From contig JAPDDQ010000008.1 in the NCBI GenBank assembly GCA_027587225.1, forward strand, positions 62,001 to 126,000: a stretch of 64,000 nt of DNA, read 5' to 3'. This DNA is from Solirubrobacter taibaiensis. Its GTDB lineage: Bacteria; Actinomycetota; Thermoleophilia; Solirubrobacterales; Solirubrobacteraceae. Position numbers and translations under genes: made by a program. How positions within the stretch are numbered: the first letter of the stretch is position 1; every line of letters begins with the position of its first letter. Below, one piece after another: positions 7,743-16,750 of this stretch. The notes under the pieces were generated by a model. That model saw only the letters and a list, made by a program, of their open reading frames with translations. It was not told the DNA's origin and ran no database searches.

Positions 7743-10409
7743 GTGGACGCGCGCGAGGGCTACATACGGGCTTCAGACCGGACGCAGCAGGCCCCGGAGG
7801 GCAAGCGCTGGCGTTCGTCGTTCGAGTGGGAGCTCGTAGACCCGGAGCTCCTGCGGGAGTTGATCGCGGCGCTGCCCGACGGCCGCGCCGCGGTCACCGA
7901 CATCGACGATCCCGCGCTCCTGCTCGAAGTCGCCCGTCGCGTGTTCGGCACCCAGCTGCCGAAGCGGGCGATGCCCCGCCTGGCGCCGGTGCTGCTCGAG
8001 CGCTGGCTGCCGGGGGCGCGTGAAGACACCCTCGCGCGCCTGGCGAACATCACGCAGACGGCCCTCGGCAAGGCATACGCCGACCACGAGTACCGCACGC
8101 CCGCGAGCCAGATCAGCTTCCTGCAGGCACGCAAGAAGACCAAGAACTTCCTCGAGAACCTGCGCGACGCATTCCACCGCGAGCACCGCGCATCCTGGCT
8201 GATCCCGAAGGGGCAGTCCGGAGAGGAGGGTCGCGGCGTCTTCGCGCTGCGCGGCGCCGGCGGTGACCCGCTCTATGCGCCGTACCGCCACACGCTGGAC
8301 GCCCAGCGGAGGCTCGACGAGCTCAAGCGCGCCGGACCGGTGCGCGGCCTGGTGGTCCTCCCCACCGGCGCCGGGAAGACGGACGTCGCCGTGGGCTGGC
8401 TCCTGCAGCAGCTCCAGCGCGATCCGCAGCTCCGGGTGTTGTGGCTCGCGCACCAGATCTCGCTGCTCGACCAATCGGCCGTCCGCTTCGAGCGGGCGGC
8501 CCACCAGCTGCCGGAGGGCTTCGCGCGCACGCTGCGGATCTTCGCCGGTGACCGCGAGCCGACGAGCCTGCTCGACCGCCGCCACACCGACGTCGCCTGC
8601 GCGACGATCCAGACGGTCTCGCGCAAGCTCGACCGGCGCAGCCGCCGCCGCACCGAGGTGTCGAACTTCCTCGCCGGGCCGACGGTCGTGATCGTCGACG
8701 AAGCCCACCATGTCGCCTCTCGCAGCTACCAGACGCTGCTCGACCTCGTCGGCGACACGGAGATCCACGACGTCGTGGGGCTCACCGCCACGCCGTGGGG
8801 GCAGGGTGAACGTCAGGACCGGATCGACGCCGCGTTCCCCCAGGGCGTGATCGCCCGCACGCGCGAGGAGTTGATCGCCGAGGGTGTCCTGGCCGCCTAC
8901 ACCGTCACGCCCGTCCGCACCCACCTGCGGATCCCGGTGACGGCGGACGAACGCGAGCAGGCCGCGCGCGTCGGCGACCTCCCGATGACGGTCCTGCGCA
9001 AGCTGGAGACCGGCGAGCGCAATGCGGTCGTGCTGCGCGCGTATCAGCAGCGCGCCGATGCGTGGGGCCGGACGCTGCTGTTCACGACGACGATCGAGAA
9101 CGCGGACGCGCTCACCGCGCAGTTCAAGGCCGCCGGGGTCGACGCCCGCGCGCTGCACTCGCAGAGCGAGGCCACGCTGTCGGGTCTGCGACCGTGGTTC
9201 AAGGAGCACGCGCACGCCGTGCTGATCTCGGTCGGGATGCTGCTCGAAGGCGTCGATCTCCCGGAGGCGCGGACCGCGCTGATCGCCCGCGCCACGACCA
9301 GCCCCAACGTGCTCTCGCAGATGGTCGGCCGGGTCCTGCGCGGTGTCGCGGCAGGCGGCGAGGCAACGGCGAACGTCGTCTATCTCCAGGACGACTGGGA
9401 CGACTTCACCGCCGTGCTGTCGCCGACCGGTCTCTGGGAAGGTGGCGATGTCGCGCCCGCGCCCTCCGGCCCGCCGGACGTGGCGGCCGCGGTCGCGGCG
9501 GTGCTGCGCGCGGCGACCGCCGTCGCGCCCGAGCGGGAGCGCCCGCCGGACGTGCAGATCGCGCTCGAGCAGCGCCAGATCGTCGGGGCCTACGAACTCG
9601 ACGACGCCACCGTGCCGGTCTTCGATCACCAGCACGACCTGCTGCGCGAGCACCTGGAGCGCGGCGGGCCGTTTCACTGGCCCGACGATGCACCCCCACC
9701 TCCCGTCGCCGGCGAGCATCTCGAGCGCCTGCAGCGGCACGTGGCCGAGCACGGCGCTCCACCCGCGTTCCATCCCGTGGCGCGCAGCCTCGCGCCGATC
9801 GAACTCGCCCGTACGCTGTCCGACGACACGCCCCGGACCTTCGCCGAGCGCCAGGCGCTGATCGCCGCCGGCTATGTGGATCCGCTGACGCAGCTCGTCT
9901 ACCCCACGCTGCGGCACTTCGCCGAGGCCGTCGACCAGTGGCAGCACCAACTCGCCCAGCCGCGCACGCCCGAGGCGTCGCTGCCGGCCGTTGCCGGCCG
10001 CCCCCCACTCCCGCGGCGCCCCGAGCGTCGGCTCGAGCCGACGCTCGACCTCGTAATGGCGCGGGCGAAGGCGCTGCTGCCGGAGACGCGCAAGCACCGG
10101 CTCGTGCGTCCGCACGTGCGGTGGTCGAGCCGGGTCACGCGCTCCTACCTCGGGCTGTGGCGACTCGGCGACACGCCGAGTGAGCACCACATCACGATCA
10201 ACGTGCTGTTGCGGACGGACGAGTCGATCGTGTCGGAGGAGCTGCTCGGCTTCCTGCTGTGGCACGAGGTCATCCACAGCGTCACGCCCGGGCAGGGCCA
10301 CGACGCGGAGTTCGAGTACCTGGAGACGCTGTGGCCAGATGCGGTCATGCGCAACACCGACCTCGACGCACTTGTGCACAAGTGGTCGGCTGAGCCCGCG
10401 GACTACTAG
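7743..10409 (+). CDS. SF2 DEAH-type helicase fused to SprT-like metalloprotease
   Basis: 888 residues from GTG. Residues about 1-180 are an unassigned N-terminal region. The helicase core follows: Walker A LPTGAGKTDVA (about 206), DEAH box VIVDEAHH (about 315), motif III GLTATPW (about 345) and motif VI MVGRVLRG (about 525). The C-terminal part carries LLWHEVIH (HExxH, about 840) followed by GHDAEFEYLE, which supplies the third histidine, the zinc site of SprT/Spartan proteases. Known SprT-family proteins cut DNA-protein crosslinks. Inference: an ATP-driven nucleic-acid translocase with its own protease, acting in repair or defence. The J-domain gene starts 11 bases downstream and is probably co-transcribed. 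Confidence 0.85.
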   Translation: MDAREGYIRASDRTQQAPEGKRWRSSFEWELVDPELLRELIAALPDGRAAVTDIDDPALLLEVARRVFGTQLPKRAMPRLAPVLLERWLPGAREDTLARLANITQTALGKAYADHEYRTPASQISFLQARKKTKNFLENLRDAFHREHRASWLIPKGQSGEEGRGVFALRGAGGDPLYAPYRHTLDAQRRLDELKRAGPVRGLVVLPTGAGKTDVAVGWLLQQLQRDPQLRVLWLAHQISLLDQSAVRFERAAHQLPEGFARTLRIFAGDREPTSLLDRRHTDVACATIQTVSRKLDRRSRRRTEVSNFLAGPTVVIVDEAHHVASRSYQTLLDLVGDTEIHDVVGLTATPWGQGERQDRIDAAFPQGVIARTREELIAEGVLAAYTVTPVRTHLRIPVTADEREQAARVGDLPMTVLRKLETGERNAVVLRAYQQRADAWGRTLLFTTTIENADALTAQFKAAGVDARALHSQSEATLSGLRPWFKEHAHAVLISVGMLLEGVDLPEARTALIARATTSPNVLSQMVGRVLRGVAAGGEATANVVYLQDDWDDFTAVLSPTGLWEGGDVAPAPSGPPDVAAAVAAVLRAATAVAPERERPPDVQIALEQRQIVGAYELDDATVPVFDHQHDLLREHLERGGPFHWPDDAPPPPVAGEHLERLQRHVAEHGAPPAFHPVARSLAPIELARTLSDDTPRTFAERQALIAAGYVDPLTQLVYPTLRHFAEAVDQWQHQLAQPRTPEASLPAVAGRPPLPRRPERRLEPTLDLVMARAKALLPETRKHRLVRPHVRWSSRVTRSYLGLWRLGDTPSEHHITINVLLRTDESIVSEELLGFLLWHEVIHSVTPGQGHDAEFEYLETLWPDAVMRNTDLDALVHKWSAEPADY

Positions 10410-10420
10410 GTTGAAGGGCG

Positions 10421-10918
10421 ATGCCCCGCGACCCTTACCGAGTCCTCGAGGTCTCGCCGAACGCGTCGGCCGAGGAACTGCACGACGCCTACCGCCGCCT
10501 GGTCAAGCTCCACCACCCCGATCGCAACGGCGGCTCGGAGGAGTCGGCGCGGCGCTTCGCGGAGGTCCAAGAGGCCTACGAGGCGGTGCGCAACCGCCCC
10601 CGGATGTCGCGGACCGCGTCACAGGCCGCGGCGGGCGCCGCCGAGTCCGTCCGGGAGCGGATGGCCACGCTCGAGCGGGAGCTGCGTGAGGCGCAGGCCG
10701 CGCGTGAGCGGGCCCGCCAGGCCGCGCGCGACGCGGTCCGCGACGGCGACGACAACGAACCAGCCCCGGTCACGACCGAGGACAGCATCGGCCGCATCCT
10801 CGGCGACATCCGCGACGAGGTCGCCGACCGCGTGTCCGACGGGCTCAAGCACCCGGCCGTCAAGCGCGTCAGCGACCTGATCGACGACGTCGTCGCGCGC
10901 GTCGAACGCCGTCCCTGA
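10421..10918 (+). CDS. J-domain (DnaJ-like) protein
   Basis: 165 residues. The N-terminal J domain (about 1-65) contains the invariant HPD (LVKLHHPDRNGG), which stimulates Hsp70 ATPase activity. There is no Gly/Phe or zinc-finger region, so this is a class III J protein. Residues 75-110 are a charged Ala/Arg/Glu helix, probably a coiled coil, and the C-terminus is acidic/amphipathic (IGRILGDIRDEVADRVSDGL). It lies 11 bases after the helicase-SprT gene, so a role in bringing DnaK to that enzyme or its substrates is plausible but only inferred. Confidence 0.85.
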   Translation: MPRDPYRVLEVSPNASAEELHDAYRRLVKLHHPDRNGGSEESARRFAEVQEAYEAVRNRPRMSRTASQAAAGAAESVRERMATLERELREAQAARERARQAARDAVRDGDDNEPAPVTTEDSIGRILGDIRDEVADRVSDGLKHPAVKRVSDLIDDVVARVERRP

Positions 10919-10947
10919 ACGGCGATCACCCCGCAAACGCTTACTTT

Positions 10948-10975
10948 TTGGTCATTCTCATCCGGCGTCTATAGA
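10948..10975 (+). promoter_or_regulatory. Candidate promoter of the M14 peptidase gene
   Basis: TTGGTC at 10948-10953 and TATAGA at 10970-10975 are separated by 16 bases in an AT-rich patch (10941-10978) that stands out in this GC-rich DNA. They lie 34 bases before the ATG at 11009, which has a GAGGGAG ribosome-binding site. Assignment is by eye. Confidence 0.4.
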
Positions 10976-11008
10976 TTCCCTCTCCGCCAGTAGTAGAGAG
11001 GGAGTGCA

Positions 11009-14000
11009 ATGAGGACTAAGGGTCTGAGCGCCGCGGCGGCGGCGTTAGTGGTTGCGTGCGGACTATCCGCCGGGCCGGCGTCAGCCGCGCCGCGGAAATC
11101 GCTCGAGCCGCTCAACCAATACGTGGTCAAGGGCGACGTGGAGCAGCTGTCGCACCTCGGGTACGACCTGACCGAGGGCGGGAGCAAAGCCGGCCAGGGC
11201 ATCGTCGCCACCCCCGCGCAGGCTGAGGACCTGCGCGCGAAGGGCTTCACGGTCACCGCGCCCTACGGGGAGGCGAAGACGTCCCAGGCCGCGCCGCCGG
11301 ACCCGTTCGCCACTAACCCGACGTACGGCTGGGACGTCTACCGGCCGTGGCATCTGCAGCCGGCGCCGTGCCCCGGCACCTGCTCGGGCGCCGTGGACAG
11401 CGCGGGCAAGCCGATCAACCTGCAGACCTGGTACGAGAACCAGCGGGCGGCGAACCCGGACATCGTCAAGAAGGTCGTCTACGGCCAGTCGCGCTACGGG
11501 CAGGACCTGGTCGCCTACAAGGTCTCCGCCAACGCGGGCACGCTGGCCGACGGCGCCAAGCCCGTCGTCTGGTACGAGTCCACGCAGCACGCGCGTGAGT
11601 GGCTCGCGACCGAGACCGAACGGCGCCTGTTCGGCTACGTGCTGGCCAACCGCAACAACAGCTCGACCGACATCCCGGCGCTGCTGCGCGACACGGAGAT
11701 GTGGTTCGTGCCGGTGGTCAACGTCGACGGTTACGACTGGACGTTCCAGTCCAAGAACACCCGCCTGTGGCGGCGCAACCTGCGCGACAACGACAACGAC
11801 AACGTCCTCACCGGCAACGACGGCGTCGACACCAACCGCAACTGGGCCGAGAAGTGGCGCTACGACCAGGAGGGCGCGTCCGACGACTTCGGCAGCGACA
11901 CCTACCGCGGCCCCTCGGCGCAGTCCGAGCCCGAGGTGAGCGCGCTCGACGCGATGTTCGCCAAGCTCAAGCCGAAGTTCCTGCTCGACTACCACACCTA
12001 CGGGCCGCTGACGCTGTACCCGGAGGGCTGGCAGGTCGAGACCTACAGCCAGGACACGCCCGCCACGCAGGCGCTCGCGGGCTACGACGACGACCACCCG
12101 GCGGTCGTGGACTCGGACCCGGACGTCTCGGGCGAGCTCTACACGACCAACGGCGACGTCACCGGCCACGCGTACAACCACTACGGCTCGCTCGCGTACA
12201 CGGTCGAGCTCACCGGCGGCAGCGGCCCGGCGGTCGGCGGCACGGTCGACGGGCCCAACTCGTTCCTGCCCGGCGGCTTCGTCTACCAGGACTCCGAGGC
12301 CGACGTGCAGGCGGAGTTCAACCGCAACGTGCAGTTCGCGCTGGACCTCGCGCGCTCGGCGACCAACCCGGGCCGGCCCAAGTCCTACCTCGGCAACGTC
12401 GCTCCGGACTTCGTGCCGACCACGTTTAAGTGGGGCTACGGCGACCCGCAGCTCGTCGAGGTCAACGCGAACCGCGACCTCGGCCCGGTGCAGGCGCACT
12501 GGCGCGTGAACGGCGGCGCGGAGAAGTTCGTGCTCACCGAGGAGTACAAGGGCGGCGAGCGCTACGACCCGCCGGGCGTCTACTACCACAAGCTGCGGGC
12601 CAACATCACCGGGTTCAAGAAGGGCGACTCGGTCGAGGTGTGGTTCACCGCGGGGGCCAAGAAGTCGGCGGCGTTCACCTTCACGTCGGAGGTCGACAAG
12701 TCCGGTGACGTGCTGGTCATGGGTGCCGAGGACTACAGCGGCAACTCCAACCTGTTCGGCCTGCCTCCGCGTCCCGGCCCGGAGTACCTGAGCTACTACA
12801 CGACCGCGCTCGCGGACGCGGGCATCTCCTACGACGTCTACGACGTCGATGCGCGGGGCCGCACGGCCCCGAGCCCGATGGGCGTTCTCTCGCACTACAA
12901 GGCCGTCATCTGGTACACCGGCGACGACCTCTACGTGCGGTCGTCCTCGCAGCCCGGCGGCACCGGCAACTCCAAGCTCGCCGACGACGAGGTGATCGCC
13001 GTCCGCGACTACCTCAACGATCACGGCTCGGTGCTGATCACCGGCCAGGCGGCGCTCCAAGGGGCCTGGGACCAGTTCCTCTACAACCCGCTCGAGGGTC
13101 AGTCGGCCACGACGCCGTGGTGCAAGTCCAACCAGACCGCGGGCCAGGGCAACGCGGATGACCCGGTCGGGCAGAAGACGAACTGCGTGATCGTCTCCAA
13201 CGACTTCATCCAGTACTACCTGGGCGCGTGGATCGCCGTCGTCGCGGCGACCGACGACGCGGTCTCGACGCTGCCGTTCAAGGGCTCCGGCGGGCCGTTC
13301 GGCTCGACCGCGTTCACGCTCAACGGCGGGGATTCGGCGGACAACCAGGCCCAGGCGCAGACGTTCGTGACGACCGCGAGCGTGCTGCCGGGCTTCCCGC
13401 AGTTCAACTCGTCGCGCGCGATCGGCTTCGACCGGCCGCCGTCGTACGACCCGCCCGAGGGCACGAAGTACGCCTACGCCAAGTCCAGTGACGAGGGCTG
13501 GCAGCGGCTGCGGCGCACGGTCGACCTGACCGGCAACACCACCGGCGCGCTGAAGTTCAAGGTCTCCTACGACACCGAGCTCGACTACGACTACGTGTTC
13601 GTGGAGGCGCACACCGTCGGCCAGGACGACTGGACCACGCTGCCCGACAAGAACGGGCACACGGACACCAACGTCGAAGCCGGCTCGTGCGACATCGACT
13701 GGGACACGATCCACCCGTTCCTCAGCCACTACCAGACCAACCCGACCCCGGGCGCGGACTGCACGCCCACCGGCACCACCGGCGCCTGGAACGCCGCCAC
13801 CGGCAACTCCGGCGGCTTCCAGGACTGGGAGATCGACCTCAGCGCCTACAAGGGCAAGCAGGTCGAGGTCTCGATCACCTACGCGCAGGACTTCTCGGTG
13901 AGCGGTCTCGGCGTCTTCCTCGATGCGCTGCAGGTGGTCAAGGACGGCGCGGTGGCCGAGTCCAACGGCTTCGAGGCCGGGCTCGCCCCGTGGGTCGCCG

Positions 14001-14668
14001 GCCCGCAGCCCGCGGGCACCGAGAACGCGGCGACGTGGGTCGCGAGCGGCTCGGTCGGATTCACCGACGGTCCGGGCATCGCGACCGAGGACACGCTGCT
14101 GTGGGGCTTCGGCCTCGAGGGCGTGACCACGCGGGCGGAGCGCGCGGCCGTGTTGAAGGACGCCGTCACGTACCTCACGCGTTCGCGGACCAACCCGCCA
14201 CCGGCCAGCGGTCCCCCGCCGGCCACGTACGGCACCAGCGTCCCCGGTGGGGTCGGCGGCACCGTGCCGGCGACGCTGTCGCTGACGCTCGGCCCGGCCG
14301 CGTCGTTCGGCCCGTTCACCCCCGGGCTCGGGAAGACGTACTTCGCCAACACCACGGCGAACGTCATCTCCACCGCGGGTGACGCGCTGCTGAGCGTGTC
14401 CGACCCGTCCTCGGTCGGCACCGGCCACCTGGTCAACGGCACGTTCGTCCTGCCCGAGCCTTTGCAGGCCCGAGCCCGCAACGCCGCCAACACCGGCACC
14501 GCCTACAACAACGTCGGCAGCAACCTGAACCTGCTGACGTGGAGCGGCCCGGTGTCCAACGACGCCGTGAACCTCGAGTTCTCGCAGCTCGTCAAGGCCG
14601 ACGACCCGCTCCGCACGGGCACGTACAGCAAGGCGCTCACGTTCACGTTGAGCACCACGCAGCCGTAG
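11009..14668 (+). CDS. Secreted M14 zinc carboxypeptidase with shared C-terminal domain
   Basis: 1219 residues. Signal peptide (LSAAAAALVVACGLSAGPASA). The M14 catalytic domain (about 120-455) has zinc ligands in TQHAREW (HxxE, about 193-196) and LLDYHTYGPL (about 328), a DTNRNW substrate-binding motif, and the general-base Glu in YTVELTGG (about 399). A Rossmann-like segment follows (DVLVMGAEDY about 570, then VLITGQAAL). Residues about 820-1055 resemble the VEG/MAM-like beta domain of immune inhibitor A peptidases (GGFQDWEIDLSAYKGKQVEV). Residues 1082-1219 are a domain also found at the ends of two other proteins in this window. Expected role: extracellular protein degradation. The gene is single, with its own promoter and terminator. 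Confidence 0.9.
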   Translation: MRTKGLSAAAAALVVACGLSAGPASAAPRKSLEPLNQYVVKGDVEQLSHLGYDLTEGGSKAGQGIVATPAQAEDLRAKGFTVTAPYGEAKTSQAAPPDPFATNPTYGWDVYRPWHLQPAPCPGTCSGAVDSAGKPINLQTWYENQRAANPDIVKKVVYGQSRYGQDLVAYKVSANAGTLADGAKPVVWYESTQHAREWLATETERRLFGYVLANRNNSSTDIPALLRDTEMWFVPVVNVDGYDWTFQSKNTRLWRRNLRDNDNDNVLTGNDGVDTNRNWAEKWRYDQEGASDDFGSDTYRGPSAQSEPEVSALDAMFAKLKPKFLLDYHTYGPLTLYPEGWQVETYSQDTPATQALAGYDDDHPAVVDSDPDVSGELYTTNGDVTGHAYNHYGSLAYTVELTGGSGPAVGGTVDGPNSFLPGGFVYQDSEADVQAEFNRNVQFALDLARSATNPGRPKSYLGNVAPDFVPTTFKWGYGDPQLVEVNANRDLGPVQAHWRVNGGAEKFVLTEEYKGGERYDPPGVYYHKLRANITGFKKGDSVEVWFTAGAKKSAAFTFTSEVDKSGDVLVMGAEDYSGNSNLFGLPPRPGPEYLSYYTTALADAGISYDVYDVDARGRTAPSPMGVLSHYKAVIWYTGDDLYVRSSSQPGGTGNSKLADDEVIAVRDYLNDHGSVLITGQAALQGAWDQFLYNPLEGQSATTPWCKSNQTAGQGNADDPVGQKTNCVIVSNDFIQYYLGAWIAVVAATDDAVSTLPFKGSGGPFGSTAFTLNGGDSADNQAQAQTFVTTASVLPGFPQFNSSRAIGFDRPPSYDPPEGTKYAYAKSSDEGWQRLRRTVDLTGNTTGALKFKVSYDTELDYDYVFVEAHTVGQDDWTTLPDKNGHTDTNVEAGSCDIDWDTIHPFLSHYQTNPTPGADCTPTGTTGAWNAATGNSGGFQDWEIDLSAYKGKQVEVSITYAQDFSVSGLGVFLDALQVVKDGAVAESNGFEAGLAPWVAGPQPAGTENAATWVASGSVGFTDGPGIATEDTLLWGFGLEGVTTRAERAAVLKDAVTYLTRSRTNPPPASGPPPATYGTSVPGGVGGTVPATLSLTLGPAASFGPFTPGLGKTYFANTTANVISTAGDALLSVSDPSSVGTGHLVNGTFVLPEPLQARARNAANTGTAYNNVGSNLNLLTWSGPVSNDAVNLEFSQLVKADDPLRTGTYSKALTFTLSTTQP
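14252..14665 (+). repeat. Shared C-terminal domain, copy 1 (M14 peptidase)
   Basis: 138 residues, from VGGTVPATLSLTLG to TFTLSTTQP at the very C-terminus. Conserved landmarks shared with the other two copies: LTLG, SFGPFTPG, STAGDA.L.VS, LVNG.F.L..PL, D.LR.G.Y.K.LTFTLSTT.P. The predicted character is an all-beta sandwich. The long form (with an extra segment around the NAANTGTAYNN region) is shared with copy 3. Confidence 0.8.
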
Positions 14669-14680
14669 GCATCGCGTGAA

Positions 14681-14718
14681 ATCGGGGCCGCGCCGCTTTG
14701 GTCGGCGCGGCCCCCGAT
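14681..14718 (+). terminator. Strong hairpin terminator after the M14 peptidase gene
   Basis: The 15-base arm ATCGGGGCCGCGCCG at 14681-14695 pairs with 14703-14718 (one bulged base) around a CTTTGGT loop, 12 bases after the stop codon. Confidence 0.75.
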
Positions 14719-14827
14719 GCGCCCAGCGCGACTCGCCGCGCTCGTCCACGCCGCGCCCGGGCGCGGGCGGAGGCGTTCTCCGCGCGTGAGCGGCAACGCG
14801 CCACCCGGGCACGCGAGCGATCACTTT

Positions 14828-14844
14828 GTCAACTCCTGGTTGAC
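14828..14844. promoter_or_regulatory. Inverted repeat upstream of the subtilisin gene (site 1)
   Basis: GTCAAC at 14828-14833 and GTTGAC at 14839-14844 form a perfect 6-base inverted repeat with a 5-base spacer. The repeat lies in the 350-base gene-free stretch 14719-15068 before the S8 protease gene, 225 bases from its start. It is possibly an operator half of a pair with 14890-14911. Confidence 0.35.
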
Positions 14845-14889
14845 CAATCGAACACTCGCGTGGCATCGACCGTCCCTCGGCGTGAAAGA

Positions 14890-14911
14890 CGTGAACGCCA
14901 AGGTGTTCACG
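14890..14911. promoter_or_regulatory. Inverted repeat upstream of the subtilisin gene (site 2)
   Basis: CGTGAAC at 14890-14896 and GTTCACG at 14905-14911 form a perfect 7-base inverted repeat with an 8-base spacer; a further CGTGAAA half-site lies just upstream at 14881-14887. This looks like a transcription-factor operator. Apart from this and site 1, the stretch 14719-15068 shows no gene. Confidence 0.4.
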
Positions 14912-15068
14912 CAGTGCGGGGCACCCGCCTCACCCGCAATCAGCACGCCCGCAGTTCACCCCACTCGGGCTCCGCTGACAACCCGCCGTCAGCAAAGCGT
15001 CCAAGAACAGTCAGCCACCCGTGGTCAGCTTCTCGGCGTCACCTCCCCACTCCCCCAGGAGACGCCAA

Positions 15069-16700
15069 ATGACGCAGCTGGGTTCTTCCTTCCGTACACG
15101 CTTCGCTCGCACCGCCGGCCTCGCCGCCGCCGGGCTGTTCATGGCCGGCGCGTTCGCCGGCACGGCCTCGGCGACCGAGGGCCAGATCCGCGGCGAGAAC
15201 GCGAAGAACGCCATCGAGGACAGCTACATCGTCGTCCTCGACTCCGACGTGACCAAGAGCAAGGCCCCGACCGTCATCAACACGCTCACCGACGAGCACG
15301 ACGCGGATCTCAACTACCGCTACACGAGCTCGGTCCAGGGCTTCGCGGCCGAGATGAGCGAGGCGGAAGCGAAGGACCTCGCCAACGACCCGAACGTGGC
15401 CTACGTCGAGCAGAATCGGAAGGTCAGCGCGCTCGACACGCAGCCGAACCCGCCGTCCTGGGGCCTGGATCGCATCGACCAGCGCGACCTGCCGCTCAAC
15501 AACAGCTTCAGCTACGCCAACACGGCCTCGAACGTCACGGCGTACATCATCGACACCGGCATCCGCACCACGCACGACGACTTCACCGGGCGCGCGAGCT
15601 GGGGCACCAACACCACCGGTGACGGCAACAACACGGACTGCAACGGCCACGGCACGCACGTCGCCGGCACGGTCGGCGGCTCCAAGTACGGCGTCGCCAA
15701 GAACGTCAAGCTGATCGCCGTCAAGGTGCTCGACTGCTCCGGCAGCGGCTCCTTCGCGGGCGTGATGGCCGGCGTGGACTGGGTCACCGCCCACCACCAG
15801 CCGGGCCAGCCCGCGGTGGCGAACATGAGCCTCGGCGGGTACGGCGCCAACACGAGCGTCGAGAACGCGGTCCGCACCTCGATCGCCGACGGCGTGACCT
15901 ACGCGATCGCCTCCGGCAACTCCAACGACAACGCCTGCAACTACACCCCGGCCCGCGTGGCCGAGGCGATCACCGTCAACGCGTCCACGAACACCGACGC
16001 GCGCGCCTCGTTCTCGAACTACGGCACCTGCACCGACGTCTTCGCCCCGGGCCAGAACATCACGTCCGCCTGGATCACGAGCAACAGCGCCACCAACACC
16101 ATCAGCGGCACCTCGATGGCCGCCCCGCACGTCGCCGGCGCCGCCGCGCTGATCCTGGGCACGAACCCGTCCGCCACGCCGCAGGCCGTGCGCAACCAGC
16201 TCGTGAGCGACGCCTCCGCGAACAAGGTCACCGGCATCGGCGCCGGCTCGCCCAACCTGCTGCTCTTCACGGGCGCCGCCGCGTCCGACGGTCCCTGGGC
16301 CGGCAGCGGCACCGCGACGACCACCGTCAACTCCGACGCCGCCGGCAACGCGACCCTGAACTACTCGGTCGCCGGCTCCAGCGGCAGCTGGACGCTCAGC
16401 AACACCGCCAAGACCGCCCGCAAGCTGCCCGTCAAGTACCGCTACAACGGCTACCACGCCTGGTTCCAGGTCCGCGTCGCGATCGAGCAGTTCGTGACGC
16501 GCAACAACGTCGACGTCACCAAGCAGGTGCTCCACAGCGCCGGCCCGGTCAACTGCTGCGCGGCCCCCTCGGGCGGCTTCGACTACAGCGGCACCGCGAC
16601 GTTCGACCTGCAGCCCGGTGACGTCTACGGGTTCCGCATGAGCGGCAGCCACTTCGACAGCGATCGCCGCCTGCTCGGCACCCTCACCGTCTCCAACTAA
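15069..16700 (+). CDS. Secreted S8 subtilisin-like serine protease
   Basis: 543 residues from the ATG at 15069, which has AGGAG 7 bases upstream; an earlier in-frame start at 15021 would precede the signal peptide. Signal peptide (TAGLAAAGLFMAGAFAGTASA), then an I9-type propeptide (DSYIVVLDSDV to VAYVEQNRKVSA). The S8 catalytic domain has the triad Asp in YIIDTGI (about 162), His in GHGTHVAG (about 194) and Ser in GTSMAAPHVAG (about 348). The C-terminal 130 residues form a separate beta-rich domain with a CC pair (NCCAAPS) and the end DVYGFRMSGSHFDSD. Unlike the neighbouring M14 enzyme it lacks the shared STAGDA C-terminal domain. Function: extracellular proteolysis. Confidence 0.92.
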   Translation: MTQLGSSFRTRFARTAGLAAAGLFMAGAFAGTASATEGQIRGENAKNAIEDSYIVVLDSDVTKSKAPTVINTLTDEHDADLNYRYTSSVQGFAAEMSEAEAKDLANDPNVAYVEQNRKVSALDTQPNPPSWGLDRIDQRDLPLNNSFSYANTASNVTAYIIDTGIRTTHDDFTGRASWGTNTTGDGNNTDCNGHGTHVAGTVGGSKYGVAKNVKLIAVKVLDCSGSGSFAGVMAGVDWVTAHHQPGQPAVANMSLGGYGANTSVENAVRTSIADGVTYAIASGNSNDNACNYTPARVAEAITVNASTNTDARASFSNYGTCTDVFAPGQNITSAWITSNSATNTISGTSMAAPHVAGAAALILGTNPSATPQAVRNQLVSDASANKVTGIGAGSPNLLLFTGAAASDGPWAGSGTATTTVNSDAAGNATLNYSVAGSSGSWTLSNTAKTARKLPVKYRYNGYHAWFQVRVAIEQFVTRNNVDVTKQVLHSAGPVNCCAAPSGGFDYSGTATFDLQPGDVYGFRMSGSHFDSDRRLLGTLTVSN

Positions 16701-16720
16701 GCGCACTCGCAGCAACCGAA

Positions 16721-16743
16721 CGCCCCGCCTCTACGGCGGGGCG
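16721..16743. terminator. Bidirectional terminator between subtilisin and kinase genes
   Basis: CGCCCCGCC at 16721-16729 pairs perfectly with GGCGGGGCG at 16735-16743 around TCTAC. It lies 20 bases after the subtilisin stop and 8 bases beyond the convergent kinase stop. Confidence 0.7.
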
Positions 16744-16750
16744 CTCGTCG

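Noticed and set aside
7773..10379. 868-codon open frame antisense to the helicase-SprT gene
   Set aside because: Same GC-driven artefact; sense-strand helicase and protease motifs are intact.
11081..14866. 1261-codon open frame antisense to the M14 peptidase gene
   Set aside because: It is a mirror of the high-GC codon pattern of the sense gene; the product is Arg/Val/Gly-rich with no motif, while the sense strand encodes a complete secreted peptidase.
15039..16715. Long open frame antisense to the subtilisin gene
   Set aside because: Low-complexity Arg/Val/Ala translation; the sense strand has the full S8 triad.
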